Shown here: positions 1 through 8,619 of the stretch, piece after piece
How positions within the stretch are numbered: position 1 is the first letter of the stretch
Layout: the number at the start of each line of letters is the position of its first letter
Assembly (NCBI RefSeq): GCF_024347435.1
Contig: NZ_AP025481.1
Coordinates: 372,001 to 436,000 of the forward strand
Length of the DNA: 64,000 bases
DNA from: Vibrio cyclitrophicus
GTDB taxonomy: Bacteria; Pseudomonadota; Gammaproteobacteria; Enterobacterales; Vibrionaceae
Reading direction: 5' to 3'
Notes under the pieces: model-generated
Database searches by the model: none
Told to the model about the DNA's origin: nothing
The model's input: only the letters and a program-made list of their open reading frames with translations
Program-made: the position numbers and the translations under genes

Positions 1-368
1 TGATTTAAGAAAGGAACGACAAAGGGTTGTAATACCGAATTCAAGAAGGCTTCCGGCGCTGCTACCGTTATTGAGCCTGCAGGATCTGTATGATCGGACG
101 TCGACAGTTCAACAGCCTGTTGGGCGGCATTTATCATAACGACACTTTGATCGTAAACCAGTTGCCCAGCTTGAGTGATGATTAGGGTACGAGTTGTTCG
201 TTCAAACAGCTTTACTGATAAGGCCTTTTCCAAGCGAGTAATCAACTTACTGAGTGCTGAAGGCGTCACGCCCAGCTGTTTTGCAGCAGCGGTAAAACTT
301 CCTTCGTTTACCACCAAAATGAAGGATGCGAGATCTGGGAGTAGGGCAATCAGTTTTGGGTTGATCAT
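1..368 (-). CDS. LysR-family transcriptional regulator, N-terminal part (cut by window start)
   Basis: The reverse strand from an ATG at 366-368 reads through the window edge for 122 codons. It starts MINPKLIALLPDLASF and continues with a typical LysR winged helix-turn-helix (GSFTAAAKQLGVTPSALSKL, residues about 22-41), followed by the LFERTTRTLIIT wing and the linker. The C-terminal effector domain is outside the window, so the ligand cannot be guessed. It points away from kbl, with 497 bp between the two starts. LysR proteins often control a divergent neighbour, but nothing seen proves control of kbl-tdh. Confidence 0.88.
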   Translation of the reverse strand, partial: MINPKLIALLPDLASFILVVNEGSFTAAAKQLGVTPSALSKLITRLEKALSVKLFERTTRTLIITQAGQLVYDQSVVMINAAQQAVELSTSDHTDPAGSITVAAPEAFLNSVLQPFVVPFLN

Positions 369-865
369 AAGTATCCAATTAAACAAGTTTCAACGTGAGC
401 GCTATGGCAATTGTGAGTGATTACTTGTTATTTGTGAATCAATTTCATTAATTGCATTAATTACGTAGTCTGATCGGCCTGATCGTTTTATGTGTTTCCA
501 TCTCATCTGTATAGCGTCACAGAGGCTATACATTCTGAGGTAAACGGAGAATCATCACTATATCGTACTGAGATGAAAAATTGATATTCGATATGAAAGC
601 AAAATTAGACGGTAATTGATGGGAGCTTGGCGTTAAAAAGAACAACATTGAGGTGTTAATGTGCTCTGTATCACTGGGATGAATCATTATTAGTGCCTGT
701 GATTCATTAATGTTTTTCCAACTGGAGGGATAATCGAAAAGGGCATGTTCAACTAGAATAGAGGTATAAGTTTTACAGTGTAAATGATCGAATTGAAATC
801 GTTTACATTCCCTACATAATGCGGCGCGCGATGCTGCTGAATAATAACTAGGAAGGAATAGAACA
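369..865. other. intergenic region between the LysR gene and kbl
   Basis: These 497 bp contain no convincing ORF. The right part holds the probable kbl promoter region with TTTACA/TGTAAA repeats (see the separate entry). The left half is AT-rich, as expected for a divergent promoter region. I see no riboswitch fold. Confidence 0.6.
772..807. promoter_or_regulatory. clustered TGTAAA/TTTACA inverted repeats upstream of kbl
   Basis: TTTACAGTGTAAA (772-784) is a near-perfect 13-bp palindrome. A second, wider inverted repeat pairs TGTAAATGAT (779-788) with ATCGTTTACA (798-807). Both lie 60-95 bp before the kbl start. The half-site resembles the TyrR half-box TGTAAA, but the spacing (1 and 17 bp) is not the classical 6 bp, so the binding protein is not identified. 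An operator role is inferred from position and symmetry. Confidence 0.4.
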
Positions 866-2059
866 ATGTCTTCTGCATTTTACCAACAGATTCAAAACCA
901 AATCGAAGAAGTTAAAGAAGAAGGTCTTTACAAGTCTGAGCGCATTATCACTTCTGCTCAAAAAGCAGCGGTTTCCATCTCGACAGGTGAAGAAGTACTA
1001 AACTTCTGTGCAAACAACTACTTAGGCCTTGCTAACCACCCAGCTCTTATCGAAGCTGCTAAAGATGGTATGGATCAGCACGGTTTTGGTATGGCTTCAG
1101 TACGTTTCATCTGTGGTACTCAAGATTCTCACAAAGAACTAGAGCAAAAGCTATCTACGTTCCTAGGTAAAGAAGACACTATTCTTTACACATCTTGTTT
1201 TGATGCGAACGCTGGCCTATTCGAAACGATTCTAGGCAAAGAAGACGCAATCATTTCTGATGCTCTAAACCACGCATCTATCATCGATGGTGTTCGTCTG
1301 TGTAAAGCAATGCGCTTCCGCTACGCAAACAACAACATGGAAGAGCTAGAGCAACAACTTATCGCAGCTAAAGAAGCGGGCGCTCGTCACACGCTTATCG
1401 TAACTGACGGCGTATTCTCTATGGACGGTGTAGTGGCTAACCTTCCTGCTATTTGTGACCTTGCAGACAAGTACGGTGCACTAGTAATGGTTGATGATTC
1501 TCACGCAGTAGGTTTCATGGGTGAAAACGGCGCAGGTACTCACGAGTTCCACAACGTTGTTGACCGTATCGACATCATCACTGGTACGCTTGGTAAAGCA
1601 ATGGGTGGCGCTTCAGGCGGTTACACTGCTGGTAAGAAAGAAGTAATCGACTGGTTACGTCAGCGTTCTCGTCCATACCTGTTCTCTAACTCTGTTGCAC
1701 CTGCAATCGTATCGGCGTCTATCCGCGTTCTAGATCTTCTTGCGGAATCTGGCGACCTGCGTACTCAACTATGGGAAAATTCTGCTCACTTCCGTACTCG
1801 CATGGAAGACGCTGGTTTCACAATGGGTGGTGCTGACCACGCTATCATCCCAATCATGCTTGGTGATGCAAAAGTAGCGGCTGAATTCGCAGAGCGCGCT
1901 CTAGAGAAAGGCATCTACGTTGTCGGTTTCTCTTTTCCTGTCGTACCAAAAGGTCAAGCTCGTATCCGTACGCAAATGTCTGCTGCACACTCTCGTGAGC
2001 AACTAGACCGCGCAATCGATGCGTTCATCCAAGTTGGTAAAGACATGGGTATCATCTAA
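866..2059 (+). CDS. kbl: glycine C-acetyltransferase (2-amino-3-ketobutyrate CoA ligase)
   Basis: This 397-residue PLP enzyme cleaves 2-amino-3-ketobutyrate with CoA to glycine and acetyl-CoA, the second step of threonine degradation in the cytosol. It is full length for the alpha-oxoamine synthase family. The PLP lysine is K244 in GTLGKAMGG, the same position as in E. coli. The [10 protein letters not shown] cofactor segment is also present. The ATG at 866 follows a good ribosome-binding site (AGGAAGGA). It is followed after 110 bp by tdh, and the two form the usual threonine dehydrogenase pathway pair. Codon use looks highly biased, suggesting strong expression. Confidence 0.97.
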   Translation: MSSAFYQQIQNQIEEVKEEGLYKSERIITSAQKAAVSISTGEEVLNFCANNYLGLANHPALIEAAKDGMDQHGFGMASVRFICGTQDSHKELEQKLSTFLGKEDTILYTSCFDANAGLFETILGKEDAIISDALNHASIIDGVRLCKAMRFRYANNNMEELEQQLIAAKEAGARHTLIVTDGVFSMDGVVANLPAICDLADKYGALVMVDDSHAVGFMGENGAGTHEFHNVVDRIDIITGTLGKAMGGASGGYTAGKKEVIDWLRQRSRPYLFSNSVAPAIVSASIRVLDLLAESGDLRTQLWENSAHFRTRMEDAGFTMGGADHAIIPIMLGDAKVAAEFAERALEKGIYVVGFSFPVVPKGQARIRTQMSAAHSREQLDRAIDAFIQVGKDMGII

Positions 2060-2153
2060 TTTTAAAGGGGTGCCACGAGCATCCTTTAATTAGATAGAGC
2101 AACACCCAATAGAACATATAGATTTTTGATTCTCGCCTTACAGTTAGGCGAGA
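2055..2153 (+). promoter_or_regulatory. two hairpins between kbl and tdh
   Basis: The 110-bp spacer holds two inverted repeats. The first pairs TCTAAT...AAAGG (2055-2068) with CCTTTAATTAGA (2083-2094). The second pairs TCTCGCCT (2131-2138) with AGGCGAGA (2146-2153), with a 7-base loop, ending 16 bases before the tdh ATG. Neither has a following T-run, so they are not simple terminators. They could tune mRNA processing or translation of tdh, whose own ribosome-binding site is weak. Confidence 0.45.
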
Positions 2154-2169
2154 TGAACTGGATAACATT

Positions 2170-3201
2170 ATGAAAATTAAAGCACTTTCTAAGCTTAAGC
2201 CTGAAGAAGGCATCTGGATGACCGAGGTTGAAAAACCTGAAATGGGTCATAATGATCTTCTTATCCGCATTAAGAAAACTGCAATTTGTGGTACTGATGT
2301 ACATATCTATAACTGGGATGAGTGGTCACAAAATACAATCCCAGTACCTATGGTAGTAGGTCACGAATACGTGGGTGAAGTTGTTGGTATTGGCCAAGAA
2401 GTTCGTGGTTTTGAAATCGGCGACCGTGTATCTGGCGAAGGTCACATCACATGTGGTCACTGTCGTAACTGTCGTGGTGGCCGTACTCACCTTTGTCGTA
2501 ACACAACAGGTGTTGGTGTAAACCGCACAGGTGCGTTCTCTGAGTTCCTTGTGATCCCTGCGTTCAACGCATTTAAGATCCCTGCAGGAATCTCTGACGA
2601 CCTAGCATCAATCTTCGACCCGTTTGGTAATGCAGTTCACACAGCGCTTTCTTTCGACCTAGTAGGCGAAGATGTGCTAATTACGGGTGCTGGCCCAATC
2701 GGTATCATGGCTGCAGCTGTTGCTAAGCACGTTGGTGCTCGTCACGTTGTTATCACTGATGTAAACGAATACCGCCTAGATCTCGCTAAAAAAATGGGTG
2801 TAACTCGCGCAGTAAACGTGATGGAAGAGAAGCTTGAAGACGTAATGGCTGATCTTGGCATGACTGAAGGCTTCGATGTAGGCCTAGAAATGTCTGGTAA
2901 CCCATCTGCGTTCAACAGTATGCTGACTAACATGAACCATGGCGGTAAGATCTCTCTACTAGGTATTCCACCATCAGACATGGCAGTAGACTGGAACCAA
3001 GTAATCTTTAAAGGCTTGGTTATCAAAGGTATCTACGGTCGTGAAATGTTCGAAACTTGGTACAAGATGGCGTCACTAATCCAGTCAGGCCTAGATCTAA
3101 CACCAATCATTACTCACCACTACAAAGTGGACGACTTCCAGAAAGGCTTCGACATGATGCGCTCTGGTATGTCAGGTAAAGTAATTCTTGATTGGGAATA
3201 A
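2170..3201 (+). CDS. tdh: L-threonine 3-dehydrogenase
   Basis: This 343-residue zinc alcohol-dehydrogenase-family enzyme oxidises threonine to 2-amino-3-ketobutyrate with NAD+, making the substrate of Kbl. The catalytic zinc site is in [16 protein letters not shown] (Cys40) and GHEYVGEV. The structural zinc loop [15 protein letters not shown] follows. The Rossmann nucleotide motif is [15 protein letters not shown]. It is the second gene of the kbl-tdh operon and is closed by a strong terminator at 3231. The order kbl-tdh is that of E. coli. Confidence 0.97.
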   Translation: MKIKALSKLKPEEGIWMTEVEKPEMGHNDLLIRIKKTAICGTDVHIYNWDEWSQNTIPVPMVVGHEYVGEVVGIGQEVRGFEIGDRVSGEGHITCGHCRNCRGGRTHLCRNTTGVGVNRTGAFSEFLVIPAFNAFKIPAGISDDLASIFDPFGNAVHTALSFDLVGEDVLITGAGPIGIMAAAVAKHVGARHVVITDVNEYRLDLAKKMGVTRAVNVMEEKLEDVMADLGMTEGFDVGLEMSGNPSAFNSMLTNMNHGGKISLLGIPPSDMAVDWNQVIFKGLVIKGIYGREMFETWYKMASLIQSGLDLTPIITHHYKVDDFQKGFDMMRSGMSGKVILDWE

Positions 3202-3230
3202 GCTTTAGCTGAGTAACAAGATATTAGAAA

Positions 3231-3258
3231 GGCGACAGTTTTTACTGTCGCCTTTTTT
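3231..3258 (+). terminator. rho-independent terminator after tdh
   Basis: GGCGACAGT (3231-3239) pairs with ACTGTCGCC (3244-3252) around a TTTT loop and is followed by a run of six T. It ends the kbl-tdh operon. Confidence 0.92.
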
Positions 3259-3275
3259 ACATCTCGGAACTCAAG

Positions 3276-3314
3276 AAAATGGGCGATATGATCAAGGTTC
3301 AGTTGCCCATTTTT
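3276..3314. repeat. inverted repeat, possible terminator
   Basis: AAAATGGGC (3276-3284) pairs with GCCCATTTT (3305-3313), with a 20-base loop and flanking A/T runs on both sides. It sits just 3' of the membrane-protein remnant at 3330 and may be that lost gene's old terminator. Confidence 0.45.
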
Positions 3315-3329
3315 TACAGCAATGAGTTG

Positions 3330-3443
3330 TTAACCCAATGCAGCAGCCTGCATGATTAGGCCACAGATGTAAGCGCCGTATGTACCGAGTGCGTAACCAA
3401 GTACAGCCATTCGACTTGTATGGTTTATATGTCGAGGAATGTT
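3330..3443 (-). pseudogene. C-terminal remnant of an integral membrane protein
   Basis: A 37-codon reverse-strand segment, opened by an in-frame TGA and closed by TAA, ends with MAVLGYALGTYGAYICG then LIMQAAALG. The pattern is that of a last transmembrane helix of a transporter, not of random sequence. The remaining upstream sequence to about 3540 in other frames shows no matching membrane protein, so the rest of the gene seems deleted rather than frameshifted. The wording LGYALGTY recalls DUF819-like proteins, but this family guess is weak. An alternative is a genuine 26-residue peptide starting at 3410. Confidence 0.4.
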
Positions 3444-3596
3444 TCAACAATGTAAAAATTGAATTCATTTTTACAGAGCGATGAGAAATTAAAAATAATG
3501 GGTAGATCACATAAATCCTAAAGATCGCCGAGTTTAGCACGCTCTACCTAGTTAGCCGGTGCCCTGTTCGAGCTGTAGGTAAAGGTATGGGCAAAG

Positions 3597-3620
3597 AAAA
3601 AGCGGCATGAGAGCCGCTTT
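3597..3620 (-). terminator. terminator after the kefB-like gene
   Basis: On the reverse strand AAAGCGGC (3613-3620) pairs with GCCGCTTT (3599-3606) across a 6-base loop, with further T residues following. It lies 37 bp beyond the stop of the leftward antiporter gene. Confidence 0.8.
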
Positions 3621-3656
3621 CTGAATTGGTATAGAGAATGGTTAGCTAGAACTTGC

Positions 3657-5579
3657 TTAGGACTCCTCTTCCTCAAAGCCGTCTGCATAACCTTTTGGCG
3701 GTGGTGTCCAGCCACGTTCGGAGCGAGAATGCTTGTCTGAACGGTCTTTTTTCATGTCTTCTTTCATCGCTTCTTCCAGGTGAATGAAGATCTGTCGGTA
3801 GTTATTGTCGTAGCGTGGATTTTCTTCGGCTTCAGACCAAGCTTGATAAAGCTTTTCAGATTTACGACTTTCGACACGTTGATACGTTGATTTTTGCTGT
3901 TCAACAAAAAATGGATGATGCCCAAGAGAACGCAAGGCTTGTGCGCCCATCTCAAGTGCTGAATGGTACGTTTCTGATTCCACAAAATCGGCGCCGGCTT
4001 CTCTTAAGCGATAGCTATGACCACGGTCAAATGCACGCGCCAAGATTTTAACTTTTGGATACGTGTGTTTTACGTACTTCACTAATTCGACGCTAGAATC
4101 TTGATTATCGATAGCAACAACAAGCATCGCGGCTTCTTCGATACCCGCGGTATGCAACAAGTCGTGACGAGTAGCATCACCAAAGTAAGATTTAATATTG
4201 ATGGAGCGTAATAAGTCCACTTGGTTTGCTTGATGATCCAATACTACGGTATTGACGTCATTTGATACCAACAAGCGGTTTACTATCTGACCAAATCGGC
4301 CGATGCCTGCAATGATAACGGTACCTTTCTCTTCTATTTTGTCTTCTTCTCGATCGTTCGATTTTTGCTCGTAACGGGGCAGAATGACTTTATCAAACAG
4401 AATGAACAGACCAGGAGTTAAGAACATAGAGAGGGCAACAACCAGTGATAGTGTTTGAACAATATCCGCAGGTAATACATGGTTCTGTGCTGAGAAGCTG
4501 AGTAGTACAAAACCAAATTCCCCCGCTTGAGCCAAGCTCAATGTAAATAGCCAGCGGTCGCTGTTTTTGATTCTGAAGATTAAAGCCAGTGTAAACAACA
4601 CCAAGGCTTTCAGCGCCATCACGCCAAGAGTTAAGCCAATGATGAGTGCGAAATCGTTAAATAGAACGCCAAAGTTGATACCTGCGCCTACCGTGATAAA
4701 GAACAATCCAAGCAATAACCCTTTAAACGGGTCGATGTTAGATTCCAGTTCGTGCCTGAACTCACTGTTGGCAAGTACCACACCTGCTAAGAAAGTACCT
4801 AGGGCAGGCGACAAACCAACAAGGCTCATTAGCGCGGCAATACCAATCACCAACATCAGTGCAGTTGCAGTGAAGATCTCGCGTAAGCCAGAGCTCGCAA
4901 CAAAACGAAACAGTGGCCGACTTAGATAATGTCCACCGACGACCACAATCGCAATTGAAGCCGTAATAACAAGTCCGTATGCCCAACTTGGCAAACCTGC
5001 AACTAAACTGAGTTCATCATGGTGTGCAGCGGTTTGGGCGGCACTTTCTGCCAAAGCAACCAATTCAGGAAGAGCCAACAAAGGGATGAACGCCAGCATT
5101 GGGATAACGGCAATATCTTGGAACAAAAGTACCGAGAAAGCGTTTTTACCGCCTTCCGTTTTAGACAGGCCTTTCTCATTGAACGTTTGTAGAACAATGG
5201 CTGTCGATGAAAGCGCAAAGATCAAACCGATAGTTAAAGCAATCGTCCAAGGTTGACCAAAGAACTGTGCAATTCCCATCACGATAGCGGTCGTACCACC
5301 AACTTGAAGGCCACCAAGCCCCATCAATCGGTTTCTCATCGCCCATAGCATCTTAGGTTCAAGTTCAAGCCCGACTAAGAACAGCATCATCACTACACCG
5401 AACTCGGCAAAGTGCTGGATGGTTGTTGTCTCTTCGCCAACCAATCCAATGATGGGACCAATCACAACGCCAGCGATTAAGTAGCCGAGAACTGATCCAA
5501 GTCCAAGTCTTTTGGCAATAGGGACCGCAATCACGGCTGCAATTAAATAGATAAATGCTTGTAGAAAGTATCCCGTCAT
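3657..5579 (-). CDS. kefB: KefB/KefC-type K+:H+ antiporter (CPA2 family)
   Basis: This 640-residue inner-membrane protein has an N-terminal cation:proton antiporter domain of about twelve helices (residues 1-385). A cytosolic RCK/TrkA-N domain starts near residue 410 (VIIAGIGRFGQIVNRLL, GxGxxG nucleotide site). The C-terminal tail is charged. In E. coli, KefB/KefC release K+ and acidify the cytoplasm when glutathione adducts of electrophiles bind. Its start codon overlaps by one base the stop of the upstream oxidoreductase (TAATG), which points to translational coupling and fits the KefB-KefG pairing. KefB against KefC cannot be separated with certainty by eye. Confidence 0.88.
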   Translation of the reverse strand: MTGYFLQAFIYLIAAVIAVPIAKRLGLGSVLGYLIAGVVIGPIIGLVGEETTTIQHFAEFGVVMMLFLVGLELEPKMLWAMRNRLMGLGGLQVGGTTAIVMGIAQFFGQPWTIALTIGLIFALSSTAIVLQTFNEKGLSKTEGGKNAFSVLLFQDIAVIPMLAFIPLLALPELVALAESAAQTAAHHDELSLVAGLPSWAYGLVITASIAIVVVGGHYLSRPLFRFVASSGLREIFTATALMLVIGIAALMSLVGLSPALGTFLAGVVLANSEFRHELESNIDPFKGLLLGLFFITVGAGINFGVLFNDFALIIGLTLGVMALKALVLFTLALIFRIKNSDRWLFTLSLAQAGEFGFVLLSFSAQNHVLPADIVQTLSLVVALSMFLTPGLFILFDKVILPRYEQKSNDREEDKIEEKGTVIIAGIGRFGQIVNRLLVSNDVNTVVLDHQANQVDLLRSINIKSYFGDATRHDLLHTAGIEEAAMLVVAIDNQDSSVELVKYVKHTYPKVKILARAFDRGHSYRLREAGADFVESETYHSALEMGAQALRSLGHHPFFVEQQKSTYQRVESRKSEKLYQAWSEAEENPRYDNNYRQIFIHLEEAMKEDMKKDRSDKHSRSERGWTPPPKGYADGFEEEES

Positions 5580-6196
5580 TATTTAACCTCTGCCATCAAT
5601 TCTTCCACAATATGGTTCAACTTTTCTGCCTTGTTGGCTCTTTTGATGTTGATATCACCTGCAACCAAGGCCTTTAAAAGCGTTCTGTAGCTATCGACAT
5701 GTTGTTGAATACGGTTTTCTTCTAAAGCGGTACGAGATCCAAAAAGCGCAAAAGGCGCAAGATAGTTCATCCCACATAAAGACGCGGTTTGTTCAATTGG
5801 GTGAAGCAGTTCTCGAATAGTGAAGTGGTTGTAGCCATCACTTTGGTAAGCATCCTTTTTACCGCCAGCAGTGATGCAACACAGTAAGCTCTTACCTTGT
5901 AACTCGTTGCCATCGGTTCCATAGGCGAAGCCATACTCTAGAACGAGATCTTGCCACTCTTTGAGAATTGCCGGTGTGGAGTACCAATATAAGGGGAACT
6001 GAAAAATGATGATGTCATGGTCCAATAGGCGTTTTTGCTCACGATCGATGCTGATCTTGAACGTTGGATATTCGGCATAGAGGTCGACGCACGTGACACC
6101 GTCAACGCGTTTTGCTTGCTCAAATAACGGTTTGTTTGCTTCAGAACGATGTTGAGAAGGGTGTGCGAATAGCACTAAAACTCGATTTTTCGACAT
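5579..6196 (-). CDS. kefG: KefG-like NAD(P)H quinone oxidoreductase, antiporter ancillary subunit
   Basis: This is a 205-residue flavodoxin-like protein of the NQO1/DT-diaphorase family. It shows the FMN-binding start VLVLFAHPSQHRSEANK, the FQFPLYWYSTPAILKEWQD segment and GGKKDAYQSDGYN. KefG/KefF proteins bind the cytosolic part of KefB/KefC and are needed for full activity. The ATG at 6194-6196 is chosen because AGAGGG precedes it; an 18-codon longer frame lacks a site. It is the first gene of a two-gene operon with the antiporter, with which it overlaps by one base. Confidence 0.86.
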   Translation of the reverse strand: MSKNRVLVLFAHPSQHRSEANKPLFEQAKRVDGVTCVDLYAEYPTFKISIDREQKRLLDHDIIIFQFPLYWYSTPAILKEWQDLVLEYGFAYGTDGNELQGKSLLCCITAGGKKDAYQSDGYNHFTIRELLHPIEQTASLCGMNYLAPFALFGSRTALEENRIQQHVDSYRTLLKALVAGDINIKRANKAEKLNHIVEELMAEVK

Positions 6197-6502
6197 ATAG
6201 CCCTCTTTGTATATAAACGAATAATACCTATTGGGATTATAGATATACAATAATAGAAGAATGCTTGAAGAACAACGAATTAGCTAATAGTGATTGTTTT
6301 TTCATTATCTCATTTCGTATAGTTTACCTTGTTTTAAGGCACTGTATTGTTTATACAATTCAATACTTCGAAAGGATATGAGCTTGTAAAACTAAATATT
6401 CGTTAATAATAAAAGCTAACATTTTTACTTTATGTCACCTTAACGTTAGAACGAAACCATTCGACAACTTTTCATACAATGATAACGAATAAAGGAAAGA
6501 GT
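6197..6502. other. divergent promoter region between kefG and the aldolase-like gene
   Basis: This is an AT-rich stretch without an ORF. One inverted repeat is visible: ATTGT (6346-6350) with ACAAT (6355-6359), nested in GTATTG (6344-6349) and CAATAC (6361-6366). It could be an operator for either gene. Confidence 0.4.
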
Positions 6503-7579
6503 ATGAGTACAGATCTGCGTCAACAATGTGATTTTTTGCTTTCTGGTCACTTAGAACCAACTCCGGCACAAACATTCGCTCAGATGGCTCACTGGTGTGA
6601 AACAAATAATGTTACTCACGATAGCTACGGTGATGGCGAGTTTATTGAGAGTTTTGAAAAGAAAGTGGCAGATCTGCTCGGTTATGAAGCGGCTGTGTTT
6701 GTTATTACGGGCACCATGAATCAACCGACTGCACTAGAAATTGCGTGCCAAGAGAGAAGAAACCCAGTAGTGGCGATGCATGAATCGAGTCATATTATGC
6801 GCCATGAACGCCAAGGGTATCAGCTTCAAAATCGTTTTAGTGTTCTTCCTGTCGGTAACGTATTCCGCACTTGGAATGTCGATGACTTAAAGGCATGGCC
6901 TGATGAAATCGCAGCCGCATTATATGAACTGCCGATGCGAGAAATTGGTGGGCAGTTACCCGAATGGGAAGAGCTTGAGGCGATTAAACAGTACTGCAAA
7001 GAGCAATCGATTCACCTTCATATGGATGGTGCCCGCTTGTGGGAGTGTGGCGCGTATTACCAAAAGCCATACCGCGAGATTGCTAAGGGGTTCGATAGCG
7101 CCTATGTCTCGCTGTATAAAGGTCTCAATGGCCTTGGTGGTTCGCTACTGTTAGGCGATAAAGCTTTTGTAGCGAAGGCATCGGCGTGGATGAAGCGCCA
7201 AGGTGGTAACGTGTATCACCGAACGCCTTATGTGGTATCTGCTGCGATGCAGTTTGATGAGCGATTAGAACTGATGCCAGCTCTGTATGAACGCACCAAA
7301 CAGGTTTATCAAATATTACAAGATTACCCTCAGTTCACCGTTAATCCGCAGCAACCGCAGGTCAATATGCTTCACCTTTATTTACCTGTGAACTACGAAG
7401 ACGGCATTATTGTGAGAGATAACATAGCGAAGAAACACAAGATTTGGATAGGAAGCCCAGCGATCAGTGAGTTGCCAAACCAATGTAAGATTGAATGGTA
7501 TGTAGGGGATAACTTACTAAATTTGCCTGATCATGAGCTGATAGACATTCTAGATTTTATTAGCGAAGAGCTGATTTGA
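6503..7579 (+). CDS. threonine aldolase-like beta-eliminating lyase (PLP enzyme)
   Basis: A 358-residue fold-type I PLP enzyme of the threonine aldolase/tryptophanase superfamily. Visible marks are THDSYGDGEF near the N-terminus, HLHMDGARLWECG (aspartate for the pyridine nitrogen) and the PLP lysine K206 in SLYKGLNGLGG. The likely reaction is retro-aldol cleavage of threonine or a related beta-hydroxy amino acid to glycine plus aldehyde. It differs enough from LtaE that the substrate is uncertain. The ATG at 6503 follows AAAGGAAAGAG; an upstream ATG at 6479 lacks a site. The gene stands alone. Confidence 0.8.
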   Translation: MSTDLRQQCDFLLSGHLEPTPAQTFAQMAHWCETNNVTHDSYGDGEFIESFEKKVADLLGYEAAVFVITGTMNQPTALEIACQERRNPVVAMHESSHIMRHERQGYQLQNRFSVLPVGNVFRTWNVDDLKAWPDEIAAALYELPMREIGGQLPEWEELEAIKQYCKEQSIHLHMDGARLWECGAYYQKPYREIAKGFDSAYVSLYKGLNGLGGSLLLGDKAFVAKASAWMKRQGGNVYHRTPYVVSAAMQFDERLELMPALYERTKQVYQILQDYPQFTVNPQQPQVNMLHLYLPVNYEDGIIVRDNIAKKHKIWIGSPAISELPNQCKIEWYVGDNLLNLPDHELIDILDFISEELI

Positions 7580-7630
7580 TCACGGAAGAGTTGAGTTGAC
7601 TACAGAAGAGCTGACTGAAGAAGAACTGAT
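7565..7630 (+). repeat. short 20-bp tandem repeat across a stop codon
   Basis: GAAGAG followed by TTGA/CTGA-type bases recurs at 7565, 7585 and 7605 (exact 20-bp period), with a weaker copy at 7620. The first copy encodes the last residues (EEL) of the aldolase-like protein and the others lie after its stop. It looks like a local slippage duplication. Confidence 0.55.
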
Positions 7631-7701
7631 CTAATTGGAACTGAAATGGATACAGGAAAGAGTTCTTGTATCCATTTATATAGCTAGGATGTCCAGCTCT
7701 G

Positions 7702-7827
7702 TTACATATACTGGTTGATGTACACGTCGACCAAGAACATGAACACTGGAACCGTGCTGAGAAGCCCGAAGAAGACAATTGGCACCCAGTTCTTCATTTT
7801 CTTTTTAGGTTGCTCAGGGTTGTTCAT
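7702..7827 (-). CDS. small single-pass membrane protein, 41 residues
   Basis: This short reverse-strand gene encodes a basic N-terminus (MNNPEQPKKKMKN) and one hydrophobic helix (about residues 14-34, WVPIVFFGLLSTVPVFMFLV), ending VYINQYM. The composition is that of a real small inner-membrane protein. GAAGGC lies upstream of the ATG at 7825-7827. Function is unknown. It stands alone between the aldolase-like gene and yccF. Confidence 0.6.
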   Translation of the reverse strand: MNNPEQPKKKMKNWVPIVFFGLLSTVPVFMFLVDVYINQYM

Positions 7828-8092
7828 AAATTCGGCCTTCAATTAGTTGTAGTTACAGTAGTAGTATTTGTAGCTGTCTAGCTTCGTGGTACTAAAAATC
7901 TAAGTGCATGGTATCAAATAAATGGGTTGAGCCCTATGTGGATTTAGAGAACCGTGGTGTGTATCAATCACATAAAATGTAAGTGATTCATAAGCGGTTC
8001 ATAAAGGTTCAACAATAATGAACCTAATAGAACAAGCACTGCCTTACTCGGCATATAAAACAAATAACGTTCAAAAATTTGGAGAATACAGA

Positions 8093-8527
8093 ATGAAAAC
8101 AATAGGAAACATTATTTGGTTTCTGTTCGGTGGCGTATTTATGGGGTTAGCTTGGTGGTTCTTCGGACTGCTCGCATTTCTCACTATTGTTGGTATCCCA
8201 TGGGGGCGAGCGTGTTTTGTTATGGGTAACTTCTCATTCTTCCCATTCGGTCAGGAAGCGATTTCGCGTGATGAACTAACCAATGAAATGGATATCGGTA
8301 CTAGTCCGCTAGGTGTGATAGGTAATATTATTTGGTTCTTATTTGCAGGTATCTGGTTAGCAATAGGTCACATCATGTCAGCCGTGGCGTGTTTCATTAC
8401 TATTATAGGTATTCCGTTTGCGATTCAGCACCTTAAGTTAGCGGTTATCTCTTTGGCGCCAATTGGTAAAACGGTTGTCGACAAGCGTGAAGCAGAAGCG
8501 GCGCGAGTAAGAAACTACAAAGGTTAA
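8093..8527 (+). CDS. yccF: YccF-family inner membrane protein
   Basis: A 144-residue protein with two similar YccF halves, each with the motif GNIIWFLF and a hydrophobic stretch ending ITIIGIPFA or TIVGIPWG. The length agrees with E. coli YccF (148). Function is unknown; it is a small polytopic inner-membrane protein. The ATG at 8093 follows GGAGAA; an in-frame ATG 25 codons upstream has no site. In E. coli yccF is next to yccS and helD. Here yccS and helD lie about 15 kb away. Confidence 0.88.
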   Translation: MKTIGNIIWFLFGGVFMGLAWWFFGLLAFLTIVGIPWGRACFVMGNFSFFPFGQEAISRDELTNEMDIGTSPLGVIGNIIWFLFAGIWLAIGHIMSAVACFITIIGIPFAIQHLKLAVISLAPIGKTVVDKREAEAARVRNYKG

Positions 8528-8555
8528 GATTACAGTATCATCTTGATTGAACTGA

Positions 8556-8583
8556 AAAAGCACATCGCATGATGTGCTTTTTT
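8556..8583 (+). terminator. terminator after yccF
   Basis: AGCACATC (8559-8566) pairs with GATGTGCT (8571-8578) around GCAT, with A's before and a T-run after. It could also serve the converging gene at 8620. Confidence 0.9.
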
Positions 8584-8619
8584 TATCTCTGGTTCGTTGC
8601 TTAAAAAGAAAACCAAGTT

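Noticed and set aside
4567..4929. 120-codon forward frame inside the antiporter gene
   Set aside because: It is antisense to a clear membrane protein and has the composition expected of its shadow.
8018..8092. 25-residue N-terminal extension of YccF
   Set aside because: The family starts at MKTIGN and GGAGAA precedes that ATG.
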